A stretch of 64,000 nucleotides of DNA from Ensifer adhaerens (GTDB lineage: Bacteria > Pseudomonadota > Alphaproteobacteria > Rhizobiales > Rhizobiaceae): positions 676,001 to 740,000 of the forward strand of contig NZ_CP118611.1 of NCBI RefSeq assembly GCF_028993555.1, written 5' to 3'. This document shows, in pieces, positions 44,662 to 54,110 of this stretch (its first letter is position 1; every line of letters starts with the position of its first letter). Below the pieces are notes generated by a model. The model had not been told where the DNA came from. It searched no databases and was given only the letters and a program-made list of their open reading frames with translations. The position numbers were made by a program, and so were the translations under genes.

Positions 44662-46536
44662 TCAATGGTACCGGTTGCCAAGGGCGCTGCCGTCCGACGT
44701 CGCGGGCAGCATACGAAACACTTTCGCATTGGCCGATGCCCGCACAAGCTTGAATCGCGGTGAGACAAGCAAGTTGTGCTCGATCCGGTCGAAGTCGCCC
44801 GGCCGCATTTGGCCGTTGGCTTCGAGAGACGCTTTCTGGCTGCGCGTCAGGATCACGTAGGCGTCGCGCCAGCGCGGGTTGTCCATCCATCGCAAAAAGA
44901 CGCCGGATGAGTTGGCGACGATTTCTGCTCTGGTGGCCTCCGACTCTAGCGAGATCGCCAAATAGTAGAAATTTTCGTAGTTCATGAACTGTGAAGGGTA
45001 GCTGCGCGAACCTTCGATGAGGAGGGTATCCTCGGGGGCTATGCTATAGAGCCACTCAGCCACGGCCACCTCGTCGGGCGCGAAACGATATTCGCGATCC
45101 TTGCCATTGTTGGCGAAAAGGAAGCCGATTGCCGAAAGGAAAAAGGCCGCTGCAAGTGGCGTAAAGACGTAGGCTGGCTTGCCAGCATGCACTGAGGGGA
45201 AGAACGCGGTGGCAGCAAAGAAAGCAAGGAAGGGAGATGCGAAAAGGTAGACGCGGAAAATCGACTCTCCGCCATACGCAACAGCTATGAGTGGCATCGG
45301 TGAAAGCAAGAGTGCCGCGGCGGTGAGGTCCCAGTGCCCATTTAAGATCCGCCGCGATCCGCCTAGGAGCGCGCCGACAATGACGGCGGCCGAAAGGCCG
45401 CGCCCGAGCAAGACGACCCAGGCGCGGTCGGCGCTCACGTCGGCAACATTTGCAAGCTTGCTCGTCGCTTCAGAGAGCGTACCCATCGAGGCCAATTCGC
45501 TCAAAATCTGCTCGTAGACGAAGGGCGCCGCTGGCCAGAGAAGCCAGACAATTTCGGCGATGATCGCAAAGAGCAGATAGGCCGGGGAAAGCCATCCGAG
45601 CACCGCCAATCCTGCTGTGGCGAGAATAATCATGAGCGGGGTCAACTGATGAGTGACCACCACCACGGAAATCAGCGTCATAGCGAGCAGGGCCGCAAGG
45701 GGACGAGCAAACCGGCCACCCGTCCACGAAGGCAGACCGGCTGGAAGTGCTTCTGGACCAATGAAACGCAGAAAGCCAGGCCTTCGCGCCGCCCATGTCG
45801 TTTCCCGTTTTCGCAACGGCCCGAGAAACAGCCCGATCAGGATGAGGTAACAGAGAAACGTGACGCCTTGCGGCGAGAAATATTCCTGGCCGACCCAGTT
45901 GGCCACGACGAATATCCAGCAAGCCGTCAGTTGAAGGCGACGGTCCGCAGAGAGCCGTTTGACAATTCCCAAGAACGCCCCGATCAGGGCAAGCGTGAGC
46001 ACAGGTGGGGTAAAACTGACGATCGGCGCGAGGTCGACCGATCTCAGGTCGAAGCGGTCCGCAAGCCAAGCCGTGGCCGCAAAGAGCCCGGGCCAATTGT
46101 GATAGGCTGCGAGGAAGGACGCATTCCGATCAACCGCGTCATACCGTTGGATGTAATCGATAACGCCGAGATGTTTCCAAGCCCAGGAATAGCGCAATGT
46201 TCCATAGACGATCGGTGGCGTCCCGTGCAGGAGGATCACGAGTGCGACCAGATAGAGGATTGGAAGCGGGCCGGTAGTCCGCCCCCCGCAGACCAGCCAC
46301 GCAAATCCAGCCGCCAGTAGCGCCAGTGACAGAAAAAAGCTTCGAGGCAAGACCGAAATCAACCCGATGTCGGTCATGCGGTCGGGGTCGATCGCCGGCA
46401 GCGATAAGGCCCAGAGCAGGACGGAAGCGGAGAGTATGACGGCAAGGGCCAGATCAAATCGCCGCGCCCGGCGTTGGGAGACCGCTTCCCCTTCTGTATC
46501 CAAGGCAATGTCTTCAACGCGGGAAAGGACGGTCAT
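44662..46536 (-). CDS. Large multi-span membrane protein, candidate polysaccharide polymerase
   Basis: The ATG at 46536 with GAGGAAGG upstream gives 624 residues; the longer frame is a shadow of the flippase gene. At least ten hydrophobic spans are visible, followed by a soluble C-terminal domain (about the last 130 residues). YFSPQGVTFLCYLILIGLF and YHNWPGLF resemble Wzy/GT-C-type membrane glycosyltransferases. With a Wzx-like gene directly upstream (5-bp gap), a Wzy-type polymerase or ligase is the best guess. The family is not firmly recognised. Confidence 0.65.
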   Translation of the reverse strand: MTVLSRVEDIALDTEGEAVSQRRARRFDLALAVILSASVLLWALSLPAIDPDRMTDIGLISVLPRSFFLSLALLAAGFAWLVCGGRTTGPLPILYLVALVILLHGTPPIVYGTLRYSWAWKHLGVIDYIQRYDAVDRNASFLAAYHNWPGLFAATAWLADRFDLRSVDLAPIVSFTPPVLTLALIGAFLGIVKRLSADRRLQLTACWIFVVANWVGQEYFSPQGVTFLCYLILIGLFLGPLRKRETTWAARRPGFLRFIGPEALPAGLPSWTGGRFARPLAALLAMTLISVVVVTHQLTPLMIILATAGLAVLGWLSPAYLLFAIIAEIVWLLWPAAPFVYEQILSELASMGTLSEATSKLANVADVSADRAWVVLLGRGLSAAVIVGALLGGSRRILNGHWDLTAAALLLSPMPLIAVAYGGESIFRVYLFASPFLAFFAATAFFPSVHAGKPAYVFTPLAAAFFLSAIGFLFANNGKDREYRFAPDEVAVAEWLYSIAPEDTLLIEGSRSYPSQFMNYENFYYLAISLESEATRAEIVANSSGVFLRWMDNPRWRDAYVILTRSQKASLEANGQMRPGDFDRIEHNLLVSPRFKLVRASANAKVFRMLPATSDGSALGNRYH

Positions 46537-46541
46537 GCTTT

Positions 46542-49067
46542 CTAGGCCTTCCTCGTGGATCCGACGGGGACCGGGTGGGGTGACGTCGCACTCGCACTGC
46601 CTTTTTGCCGACGGAGGCAGCCGACTGCAAGCGTGTGCGGCGCTACGGACACCTTGCCGCCGTACCAGGCTAGGACGAGGTCGATGTTGACCGCCAGCCA
46701 CAGCGCCTTGTCTGCAAAGCAAGATGATTTGGTCAGATTGGTAGCGATGTGGTGCCACCAGGCGAATCCACACAGTGCGCGCAATACGGCAGGATCCGAG
46801 AGTGCGCCGTAGCTCTCCTCCAGCGTGGCACGCATTGGTTCCATAGCTGTCATTTCCTCAGGAGTGAGAAGTGGCGCTTCAAGGAGGCGGCGAATGACAA
46901 AACCGAGGTCCTCACCGCTGCGCGCCGCGCGTGCGGTCAGCAGCAGGAACATTGCATCCAGGCCTGGTGGGGTGTCCTCGGTGGCAGTCTCCCAGTCAAT
47001 AATGGCGCTCAGCCGGACATCTGTTTCATCAGGACCAATTGTATAAAGCAAATTTCCTGGCGCGAAATCACCATGCCCGAGGCCGAGGGGCAGCGAGCGG
47101 CCGTTCCAAAAATGGGATTGCTGCGCTTGAAAGACCGCGAGCGCCTCAGCGCGGCCAGGCTCGCCCAACAGTGGCGAGTGCGACGCGCACACGGTGTCGG
47201 ATCCAAAGTGGAGCCAGCCGTCCAGCCAGCCCTCATTGATGACCCGCTTCGTTGCTGTGCGCGAATGCATCGTGTGGATGGCGTCTACCGCTTGGGTGAG
47301 CGCGGCAAGATACTGTTCGGACTTGGCGAAAATCGAACGACCATCCTCGCCCGGCAGCGCGCGTTCTGCGAGCCTTGCCCCGGATGCGTCGATGGAACTC
47401 GCGACGATCGTGGAAACCGCGAAGTCTAGCTGACCAAGCGCGGCGTTGGCGGCGAGCTCCTGGCTGCTTTTGATGTGGCGGGTGACGGCGCGGTGTCCCT
47501 CTGGAGAAGTCGACGCCTTGAAGACCAGCAATTCTGCGGGAGGGCCGGCCGTCCGGAACATGCCGGTTCGCACATCGCTCTCACGGTAGAACTCGCGCAC
47601 GGTTTGCGGATCCGGTGCCTCAAGCCCCGTCGCGGCGCAGAAGCTGGCAATCGAAGCATCGAGGGGCGGTGAGGAATGCCGACGAGGTGCGATGTTGCTC
47701 CAGATCCGCGCCAGCGAAGATAGCAAGCGCAGTGTCAGATCGATCCGGCCGGATGGTCCGAGACGTCGCGACAGGTCTGTCAGCAGGCCGACAGCAGTTA
47801 TGCTGTGGGCAATAAACCAGGCTGCCGCCATCCCGACTGCGCCATGGACGACGACAAGCGGAGTGCCAATCCCAAGCACGACGGCTAGCGTTACCACTTG
47901 TGCCAGTGCGACGACCTGTGTCCGGCCCGTCGCACGCGCGACGGCGAGTATAAGCGTCACGACGCTCCAAGGCAGGCACGAAATGGCGAATAATCGCAGC
48001 AGCGTCGAATTCGTTCCTGAAGCATTCATGCCGAGCACCGACAGGAGCAGCGGCGCAGCAATGAGCAATACGAATACTACGCCCGCCAACGGCGCGACGG
48101 TGTAGATGAGGGCATCGACGGCGAGACGATGTAGCTTCGTCTTGTCGAACGCGATCTCGGCCAGGAGAGAGACGCCCATCGAACGGCTGATGAGGTAGAC
48201 GCCGTAGACGATTTCCCAGCTGATATAGTAGACAGCCAGATTGGCGGAGCCGCCGTAGTGGAGCACAATGAGTGGCGCGATCCCCATTGCCGTCATCGAA
48301 GCGAGAGTTCCCAGGTAGTCCCAGCCAAAATAGCGGGTGAGTGCCTGGCGGTCGGGTTTCTGGGCGTCGCCGCTTGTGCGGTGCCGCGGAAGAAAGCGAA
48401 TAAAAATCAGCCAATTGATGCCGGCCAACAAGAGCGGAAGCGGCAAGATCCACGCCGCATACAGTCCCGCGCCCAGGATGGATGAGCCTGCAAAGAGTGC
48501 CAGCAACAGCAGCTTGGCAACGGCGAATACGGCGTTTTCAATCGGGACGACCGTTGCGCGCCGCAAGCCGGCCAATACGCTGTCCTGCAGGGCAAAGAGC
48601 GTCCAGGCGATCGTCGCGACCACGAATGCGGCGGCAGAAACGGGTTGTTCCCTTAGGAAACTCAGTTCGGGTGTGACGCTGGAGATGAAGATGATGGCCA
48701 GCGTGGAAAGAAAGGCGGCCGCCGCGACCGCCAACGCATAGGCCCAAAGCACCAGACGAACCGCGCTGTCCTTTTCGCTCGCCGGCAGATAGCGGTTCAG
48801 AAAGTTGCCCATGTTGAGCTGGGAGATGTTCCCAAGCGCCAGCATGGTGGAGATCAGCGCAGCGCCAAGTCCTACTTGTTCGGGCGAGTAGAAGCGGGAC
48901 GCCAGTCCCCAGAAAACGAGCCCGAGTACCGAGGTAAGACCAGCACTCGCGACCAGGGCATAGCCGTTTTTCAGAAGCGACGAATGGGCAAGGGCCGCTA
49001 ACGCCGGATACGCCCGCGATATACGTGATATGAAGTCGGCGGTCTCTTGGTTTTTACGCTGCAACAT
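46542..49067 (-). CDS. Fusion: Wzx-type polysaccharide flippase plus aminoglycoside-phosphotransferase-like kinase
   Basis: An 841-residue protein in one uninterrupted frame. Residues about 30-445 form a 12-14-span MOP/Wzx flippase (GLASRFYSPEQVGLGAALIS, QLNMGNFLNRYLP). From about 480 to 790 it is soluble and contains the kinase motif HGDFAPGN (665-672) and the metal-binding D691 in IIDWETA, the Brenner and DFG-like motifs of the APH/choline-kinase fold. The flippase would export lipid-linked oligosaccharide; the kinase could phosphorylate a sugar, the lipid carrier or an amino-alcohol. The ATG overlaps the GH16 stop, so translation is coupled. Confidence 0.82.
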   Translation of the reverse strand: MLQRKNQETADFISRISRAYPALAALAHSSLLKNGYALVASAGLTSVLGLVFWGLASRFYSPEQVGLGAALISTMLALGNISQLNMGNFLNRYLPASEKDSAVRLVLWAYALAVAAAAFLSTLAIIFISSVTPELSFLREQPVSAAAFVVATIAWTLFALQDSVLAGLRRATVVPIENAVFAVAKLLLLALFAGSSILGAGLYAAWILPLPLLLAGINWLIFIRFLPRHRTSGDAQKPDRQALTRYFGWDYLGTLASMTAMGIAPLIVLHYGGSANLAVYYISWEIVYGVYLISRSMGVSLLAEIAFDKTKLHRLAVDALIYTVAPLAGVVFVLLIAAPLLLSVLGMNASGTNSTLLRLFAISCLPWSVVTLILAVARATGRTQVVALAQVVTLAVVLGIGTPLVVVHGAVGMAAAWFIAHSITAVGLLTDLSRRLGPSGRIDLTLRLLSSLARIWSNIAPRRHSSPPLDASIASFCAATGLEAPDPQTVREFYRESDVRTGMFRTAGPPAELLVFKASTSPEGHRAVTRHIKSSQELAANAALGQLDFAVSTIVASSIDASGARLAERALPGEDGRSIFAKSEQYLAALTQAVDAIHTMHSRTATKRVINEGWLDGWLHFGSDTVCASHSPLLGEPGRAEALAVFQAQQSHFWNGRSLPLGLGHGDFAPGNLLYTIGPDETDVRLSAIIDWETATEDTPPGLDAMFLLLTARAARSGEDLGFVIRRLLEAPLLTPEEMTAMEPMRATLEESYGALSDPAVLRALCGFAWWHHIATNLTKSSCFADKALWLAVNIDLVLAWYGGKVSVAPHTLAVGCLRRQKGSASATSPHPVPVGSTRKA

Positions 49068-49909
49068 CAGCCGTCGTCCCGCTGCCAGATTCTTACGTAG
49101 TCAATGAGATAGGTGGAGGGAAACTTCGTAGACTTGGGCGGAGAGCCCGCCCACTCTCCTCCAACCGCCAGATTGAGGAGCAGATACATCTCTTCGCTGG
49201 AAATCGTTGCGGCATCCGTGTGGCGCCAGACCTCCTTGCCGTCGAGGTACCAAATGATTTTATCTGCGTCCCAGGTCAGACTGTAGACGTGCCAGTTCGC
49301 CGTCAAGTCTGATGTCTCGATATCCTTTCCGACGCTCTTCTTCTCAGAGGCTGCATCGACGTAGTGGTAGTGCATCCGCAACGTGGAGGCGGAATCGCCA
49401 AGTACCTCCATGAGATCAATCTCCGGCCGGGATTCCCGTGTCTCCGGCAGGAGCCAGATCGCAGCCCAGAACCCTTTACCCGCGGGAACTTTCGCCTTGA
49501 CCTCGATGTGGCCATAGCGGAACCGCGTTCGCGATGGTCTTGGCAATTCGTCGTAGTCGCGTCCCGTGGTGACGATGCCGGACGTATAGTCGAAAGTGCG
49601 CCCCTCGATGCCCTTGACCTTTTGTCGCCGAGCGGTCAGCCGCAGGAGCCCTTTGGAAATCGAGACATTTTCCGGCCGGTACCATTGCAGTTCGGCGTTG
49701 CCGAGATTGGTACAGCCGTCCTTGTTCCACCAATAACAGGTGGTCCATTTTCCCCGGTCCAGTTTGGGGCCGTCGAAGTTATCCTCGAATATCAGCCGCC
49801 ACGAACCTTTGTCAGCGACCGGAGCCGGTCCGTCAGCACGTGCCGCAGGTAATGGAAGAAAGAGGGACAGAAGGACGGCTGCGATGGTGACCGATTGCCT
49901 AAGATGCAT
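49067..49909 (-). CDS. Secreted GH16 endoglycanase (ExoK/ExsH-like)
   Basis: The ATG at 49909 gives 280 residues with a signal peptide (TIAAVLLSLFLPLPAARA). The GH16 active site reads EIDLMEVLG with E163, D165 and E168 as nucleophile, helper and acid/base. GFWAAIWLLPE and WHVYSLTWD are further family blocks. Such enzymes cut beta-1,3/1,4-glucan-like exopolysaccharides and set their length. The start overlaps the upstream acyltransferase by 11 bases, and the stop overlaps the flippase start. Confidence 0.9.
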   Translation of the reverse strand: MHLRQSVTIAAVLLSLFLPLPAARADGPAPVADKGSWRLIFEDNFDGPKLDRGKWTTCYWWNKDGCTNLGNAELQWYRPENVSISKGLLRLTARRQKVKGIEGRTFDYTSGIVTTGRDYDELPRPSRTRFRYGHIEVKAKVPAGKGFWAAIWLLPETRESRPEIDLMEVLGDSASTLRMHYHYVDAASEKKSVGKDIETSDLTANWHVYSLTWDADKIIWYLDGKEVWRHTDAATISSEEMYLLLNLAVGGEWAGSPPKSTKFPSTYLIDYVRIWQRDDG

Positions 49910-50987
49910 CACGAAACCCCACCACGCGTTTAACGGTACTTCGAGCGAAGCTACCGATTCCTGCGAGCGGAAGACGCTCGTATCGATATTCCGCATAGGG
50001 AACGGCAACCGCACCGAAGCGAGATTTGAATTGCGCGAGAGAGGCAGAATTCCCCGTCTCACCCATGTGATAATACGTGCTGCCAAGCGCGCAAGCCTCT
50101 TCAATAGCGGTAGCCTGAAGCAGGTACGTGGCGCGGCTTTCGCCGGCGAGCCCCTCGTCGATCGCGCCGCGCGTATAATGGGCCTGATGATGCAGGAGAA
50201 CCAAAATTCCGGCAACGGGCCGGCCCTTGATGCGCGCGACATAGAGGCGAAAGCCCTCGCCGAGGTGGGTGGCCATTGCCGCGAACTTCGAACGAGGGTC
50301 GCGGCGCAGACCGCGGAAGCGCGCAAGTGCTGCCGGTTCATGCTGCCTGCGCGCCCAACGCAGCAAGGAAAGTTCGAGCAGGTCGTAAAACTCGTCGATC
50401 AACCGAGCACTGTTACCCGTTTCCACCTCCACGCCATATTTTTGTGCGCGTCGGATGTTGGTTCCTGCATTGGAACGGAAGCGACTTCGTACGGCCTCAA
50501 GGCCGCCTGACAGGTCGATGACATGTGCCGAACGCGGAATGGCCACCCAACCCGGTCGCGCAGCCTCTGCCCAAAGGCGCGCTGAGAGAGGGTTCGGCCG
50601 GATTTTGAGCCCGACAAACGGCAGCGTCTCAAGCTGACCGAGCACGGAACGCAGCTTGTCCGCCGTGATCTCTTCGTCGGAAAGCAGGCCGCCGAACCCC
50701 CAGGCCGGCGGCGGCGACCAACCGTAACGCAGCGAGGCGACGCCCCTGGCAAACAGTGGGAGCACGGAATGACTGCCGTCGGCAAATTGGAAGTACAGCG
50801 GATTACACCGGTAGTTGCCGGTGGCCGCGATTGCCTGTGCCCACTGTGGTGATTGGCTGGCGACCGCCGTCTGGTCGCGTTGGTAGAGATTGAGCCACAT
50901 GGCTTCGGGAGCCGGCCCACTGGATTCAATGAGGTGGCCAAAGGCGTTTGGGCCGATCGGTTGCGTCAATGCTGTCTCTGAACTCAT
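49899..50987 (-). CDS. FemAB/GNAT-like acyltransferase (copy 2)
   Basis: A 362-residue protein. Copy 2 heads the reverse operon with GH16, flippase-kinase and polymerase-like genes. It shows QSPQWAQAI, KIRPNPLSARLWAEAA, the basic helix FRSNAGTNIRRAQKYGVEVE, the GNAT-like RIKGRPVAGILVLLH and YHMGETGNSASLAQFKSRFG. It matches copy 1 (42009-43088) block for block and even ends in the same VKRVVGF. The two may add different groups to the same glycan. Confidence 0.8.
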   Translation of the reverse strand: MSSETALTQPIGPNAFGHLIESSGPAPEAMWLNLYQRDQTAVASQSPQWAQAIAATGNYRCNPLYFQFADGSHSVLPLFARGVASLRYGWSPPPAWGFGGLLSDEEITADKLRSVLGQLETLPFVGLKIRPNPLSARLWAEAARPGWVAIPRSAHVIDLSGGLEAVRSRFRSNAGTNIRRAQKYGVEVETGNSARLIDEFYDLLELSLLRWARRQHEPAALARFRGLRRDPRSKFAAMATHLGEGFRLYVARIKGRPVAGILVLLHHQAHYTRGAIDEGLAGESRATYLLQATAIEEACALGSTYYHMGETGNSASLAQFKSRFGAVAVPYAEYRYERLPLAGIGSFARSTVKRVVGFRDAS

Positions 50988-51223
50988 ACAGCCGATCCAG
51001 CGCTTCCCTCTTGTCCGTCATTGATAGCTTTCGCAAGCATAAGACGAATAAGCAGGAAATGAAATGCCTGAGATTGGTCTGTGGAGGGGCGTACATCCTC
51101 ACAATTTTGTGCTTTACTGATACAGAAAGTGTGAATGTGGCAGGCCATGCTTGGAGCCCGCGAATGCAGCACCGATCGCGAAGGTATGATGCGAGACGCA
51201 AACTCGAAGGAACGAGATTGCGC

Positions 51224-52207
51224 ATGACCAGGTTTCTGAGCGCTGCTTTGTTATGGTTGGCCGCCGTCCTGCCGGCGGCGGCCCAGTCTGTCGTTCTGGA
51301 TACCGACGAAATTCACGTACCCTATCTCGCCGACGCCCTCAAACAAGCATACCAGCTGCCGCTACTGGCCGACCTAGAGGCCACTCCGTCCGAACGAGAA
51401 GAGGCGCTTTCGACCGAGAAGGCGCGACTGCAAGGCGTGATCGCTGGTTTCGGCTATCTGGATGGGGACATGACTGAGGAGAAGCAGGGAACGCGAATAG
51501 TGCTTCGGCCGACGCTTGGTCATCTCTACAGGGTGACATCCGTCGAACTGAAAGGAATCCGACCGTCGGAACTGGGCCGCGAAGTCGTCGACAGACTGGC
51601 CTCGATCATCAACGACTTTGTCGGGCAGCCTGCGACGACTTTCGTTGCTGAGTCATTCACGCGGCGCATCCTGCAAACGGTCAGCGCGGAGGATTTCGCG
51701 CATGCACGACGGCGGGCAACGGACTGGGTCCGCAAGGGCGAGGGGATCGTGACTGCGGTTATCGATATCGACCTGGGTCCCCGCACCCGTTTCGGTGCCG
51801 TCCAGTTTAGCGGCGCGCTCCGGATGGAGTCCGAGCTCCAGGACCTCGTTCCCTTCCGCTCAGGCGAACGATACAGCGCCGCTCTGGTCGAACAACTGCG
51901 CCGTAACATCGAGGCTCTTGAGACGGTGAAGTCTGTAAATGTCGCCGTCGGAAAGGATGAGGAAGGGCTGCTTCCGATTGATGTTCGGATACGTGAAGCG
52001 CCTGCAAATCTCGAAACGCTCCGCCATACGAATCCGCTCGACGTTGGAAGCGGCCTCGTCGCGATGGCCGGCCTTCTGCTCGTTCAGGTGGGGATGCAGG
52101 CCGGCACCCCACGATCCAGGCTGCGCCCCATCATCTGGATCACCAGCGTCTGCGTGGTGATATTCGCCATTTTGGCCACCCTTCGACTGGTCAGCTTTCT
52201 TGCTTGA
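51224..52207 (+). CDS. TamA-like POTRA protein lacking the beta-barrel
   Basis: The ATG at 51224 gives 327 residues with a signal peptide (FLSAALLWLAAVLPAAAQ). The rest shows consecutive POTRA-like repeats: VIAGFGYLDGDMTEEKQGT..., GHLYRVTSVELKGIRPSE, then GPRTRFGAVQFSGALRM with LVPFRSGERYSAALVEQLRR. These match the POTRA region of TamA/BamA-type proteins. A barrel of several hundred residues should follow, but the protein ends with one C-terminal hydrophobic helix (IWITSVCVVIFAILATLRLV). It may be a periplasmic scaffold for glycan export or for the Sel1 protein. Confidence 0.75.
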   Translation: MTRFLSAALLWLAAVLPAAAQSVVLDTDEIHVPYLADALKQAYQLPLLADLEATPSEREEALSTEKARLQGVIAGFGYLDGDMTEEKQGTRIVLRPTLGHLYRVTSVELKGIRPSELGREVVDRLASIINDFVGQPATTFVAESFTRRILQTVSAEDFAHARRRATDWVRKGEGIVTAVIDIDLGPRTRFGAVQFSGALRMESELQDLVPFRSGERYSAALVEQLRRNIEALETVKSVNVAVGKDEEGLLPIDVRIREAPANLETLRHTNPLDVGSGLVAMAGLLLVQVGMQAGTPRSRLRPIIWITSVCVVIFAILATLRLVSFLA

Positions 52208-52239
52208 CCAGCGAGCGTGCGTGGGGCGAACATCACGAC

Positions 52240-52542
52240 CTATAGGTCGCCTTTGGACGGGGAGATAAGGGTCCCGACAATCAGCGGGCCATTGACCGGC
52301 TGGCGCTGACTGGCAGCCTCGCCCAGAGCCGCGTCAATTTCTTCTTTAAGTGATTGGCCTCTGGTGACGAGGGCAGCTTCGGCCCGGATCAAAGCGGCAT
52401 GGTCCTCGTCGGTCGATGTCGCGATGGCACGCCGCACTTCTTTCAGCTCCGCGGTGAGGGCGTTCCATTCTGCCATCAGTTTCATCCACCGCTTAACCGG
52501 ATCCGTTGATGCGGCCTTAGCGATATGTTCTTCCGATTGCAT
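52240..52542 (-). CDS. Small hypothetical coiled-coil protein
   Basis: A 100-residue, mostly helical, charged protein starting at the ATG at 52542 with AGAGAGG upstream. Heptad-like spacing is visible (WMKLMAEWNALTAELKEVRR). No family was recognised. It converges on the POTRA gene 32 bp away. It may be a genuine small gene, but homology would be needed to be sure. Confidence 0.5.
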   Translation of the reverse strand: MQSEEHIAKAASTDPVKRWMKLMAEWNALTAELKEVRRAIATSTDEDHAALIRAEAALVTRGQSLKEEIDAALGEAASQRQPVNGPLIVGTLISPSKGDL

Positions 52543-53310
52543 CAGCCTCTCTTGCCTTTGATTTGCATCGTGATCTCAACATCATGTGTTGTTTTGCAAC
52601 ATACGCGATTCCCGGTTCATGCGCCATCAATCTTGCAGTCTTTGTCGATCGCGAACAGCCGTTACGTGCGCACGATTACGGAATTTCAATGAGTTAGTCA
52701 GGCGTCTCTACGCAGCGCCGCAAGGTGCTGCATGCGGTCCATTCGCGCCAGAACGGCGCAGAATGCGTCGCAAGCTATCCTCTAGTGCAAGAGTGACGCA
52801 GATATTACGATCACGGTAACGTGCGTCGACGGACCCACCCAGATGCCCTTCGCGAAGTGGTTTTGCTTCTCATGGAGCGTCGGAGAGCCTCTGTATTTAA
52901 GTTATCCATGATATTGTGATTTGTGTTTTGATTTACGGAAAATGCGTCGCTTTTCAGAAAAAAATATAGGGTGCAAATATAAAATCGCCGGAGAAATTAA
53001 GCCAACAAGAGAATATGTTTCCCATAAATTTTCATGAGTGGGCATATTCAGCGCGTTATACTATGACATAATTCTGCAATAAAAGGGCATGGTGCCGCCA
53101 TTCTTCCAATAATTCAAAAAAAATAACGACTTGTTCTCTAGAATGCTCTTTTTCAAGAAAAGCATGTGGTAGTTTACAAAGTTAGAATATTGTAATAAAA
53201 CTGAATACGTACAAGTAAATACAAACTTTTTCCCTTCCAAAGCCTTGTGTGTGACCGGGGCCGGAAGCTTATTGTTTTCATTTTTTTTAGTTGGAGGATT
53301 TTTAAGCAAA
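52543..53310. promoter_or_regulatory. Long AT-rich leader before the glycosyltransferase operon
   Basis: About 770 bp without a recognisable gene. The part from about 52890 to 53300 is far more AT-rich than the rest of the window, with A/T runs and many -10-like hexamers; for example TTTACA at about 53173 is followed 17 bases later by TAAAAC. GGAGG at 53293-53297 is the ribosome binding site for the GT2 gene, with a long spacer. The length suggests a multi-input promoter or a long 5' untranslated region. Confidence 0.5.
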
Positions 53311-54102
53311 ATGGGCGAGCATTTTCCCAATTCGTTAAGAGCGGCCCTGCGTCCGTCCGGCATGGACAGGGCCATCATCGTCCCCAGGGTCAGCGTCATT
53401 GTTCCAACGGTAAATGAGGCGAAAAACCTACCGCACGTCCTTCCACGCATTCCCGCCTGGATAGACGAGGTCATCCTTGTCGATGGCAACTCTTCTGATG
53501 GAACTGTTGCCATTGCACGTGAACTCATGCCCGACATCGTCGTGATTGAACAGCCGCGCCTCGGAAAAGGGGTCGCACTTGCCGCTGGTTTCGCGGCGGC
53601 CCGCGGCGACATCCTCATTACTCTTGATGCCGATGGTTCAGCGGACCCGGAGGAGATGGCTGGTTTTGTGGGAGCGTTGCTTGCGGGGGCCGATTTCGTC
53701 AAGGGGTCGCGTTTCCTGCAGGGCGGCGACACGCGTGACATGGAGTGGTACCGGCGCCTCGGGAACTGGGGTTTGCTGCAACTGGTGCGCCTGCGCTTCG
53801 GCGGCCGCTATAGCGATCTTTGCTACGGCTACAATGCCTTCTGGCGTGACGTTCTACCCCATTTGCGGGTCGAATCCGCGACCGGTTTCGAGATCGAAAC
53901 GCAGATGAACATCCGCGCACTGCAGGCAGGCCTCGCTATTGCGGAACTTCCAAGCCGAGAATATGCGCGGATCCATGGTGTCAGCAACCTGCGCACGATT
54001 CCCGATGGCTGGCGGGTGCTGAAAACAATTGCCCGGCTAGGCCTCAGCCAACGCAGTCGCGCTGGTGCCGTCGTTAGAAACCGTACTCAGCGGGCAGGTT
54101 GA
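53311..54102 (+). CDS. Family 2 glycosyltransferase (dolichyl-phosphate-mannose-synthase type)
   Basis: The ATG at 53311 gives 263 residues. It has VSVIVPTVNEAKNLPHVL, VDGNSSDGT and the DxD-bearing LDADGSADPEEM, then GSRFLQGGDTRDMEWYRRLG and CYGYNAFWRD, blocks shared with DPM-synthase-like GT2 enzymes. There is no C-terminal membrane domain, so it acts at the cytoplasmic face, probably loading a sugar onto a lipid carrier. It begins the forward operon and is followed closely by the double glycosyltransferase. Confidence 0.88.
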   Translation: MGEHFPNSLRAALRPSGMDRAIIVPRVSVIVPTVNEAKNLPHVLPRIPAWIDEVILVDGNSSDGTVAIARELMPDIVVIEQPRLGKGVALAAGFAAARGDILITLDADGSADPEEMAGFVGALLAGADFVKGSRFLQGGDTRDMEWYRRLGNWGLLQLVRLRFGGRYSDLCYGYNAFWRDVLPHLRVESATGFEIETQMNIRALQAGLAIAELPSREYARIHGVSNLRTIPDGWRVLKTIARLGLSQRSRAGAVVRNRTQRAG

Positions 54103-54110
54103 GGCCTGCC

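Noticed and set aside
52586..52819. Small forward open frame in the AT-rich leader region
   Set aside because: No ribosome binding site and no protein-like composition beyond Arg/Ser/Cys bias.
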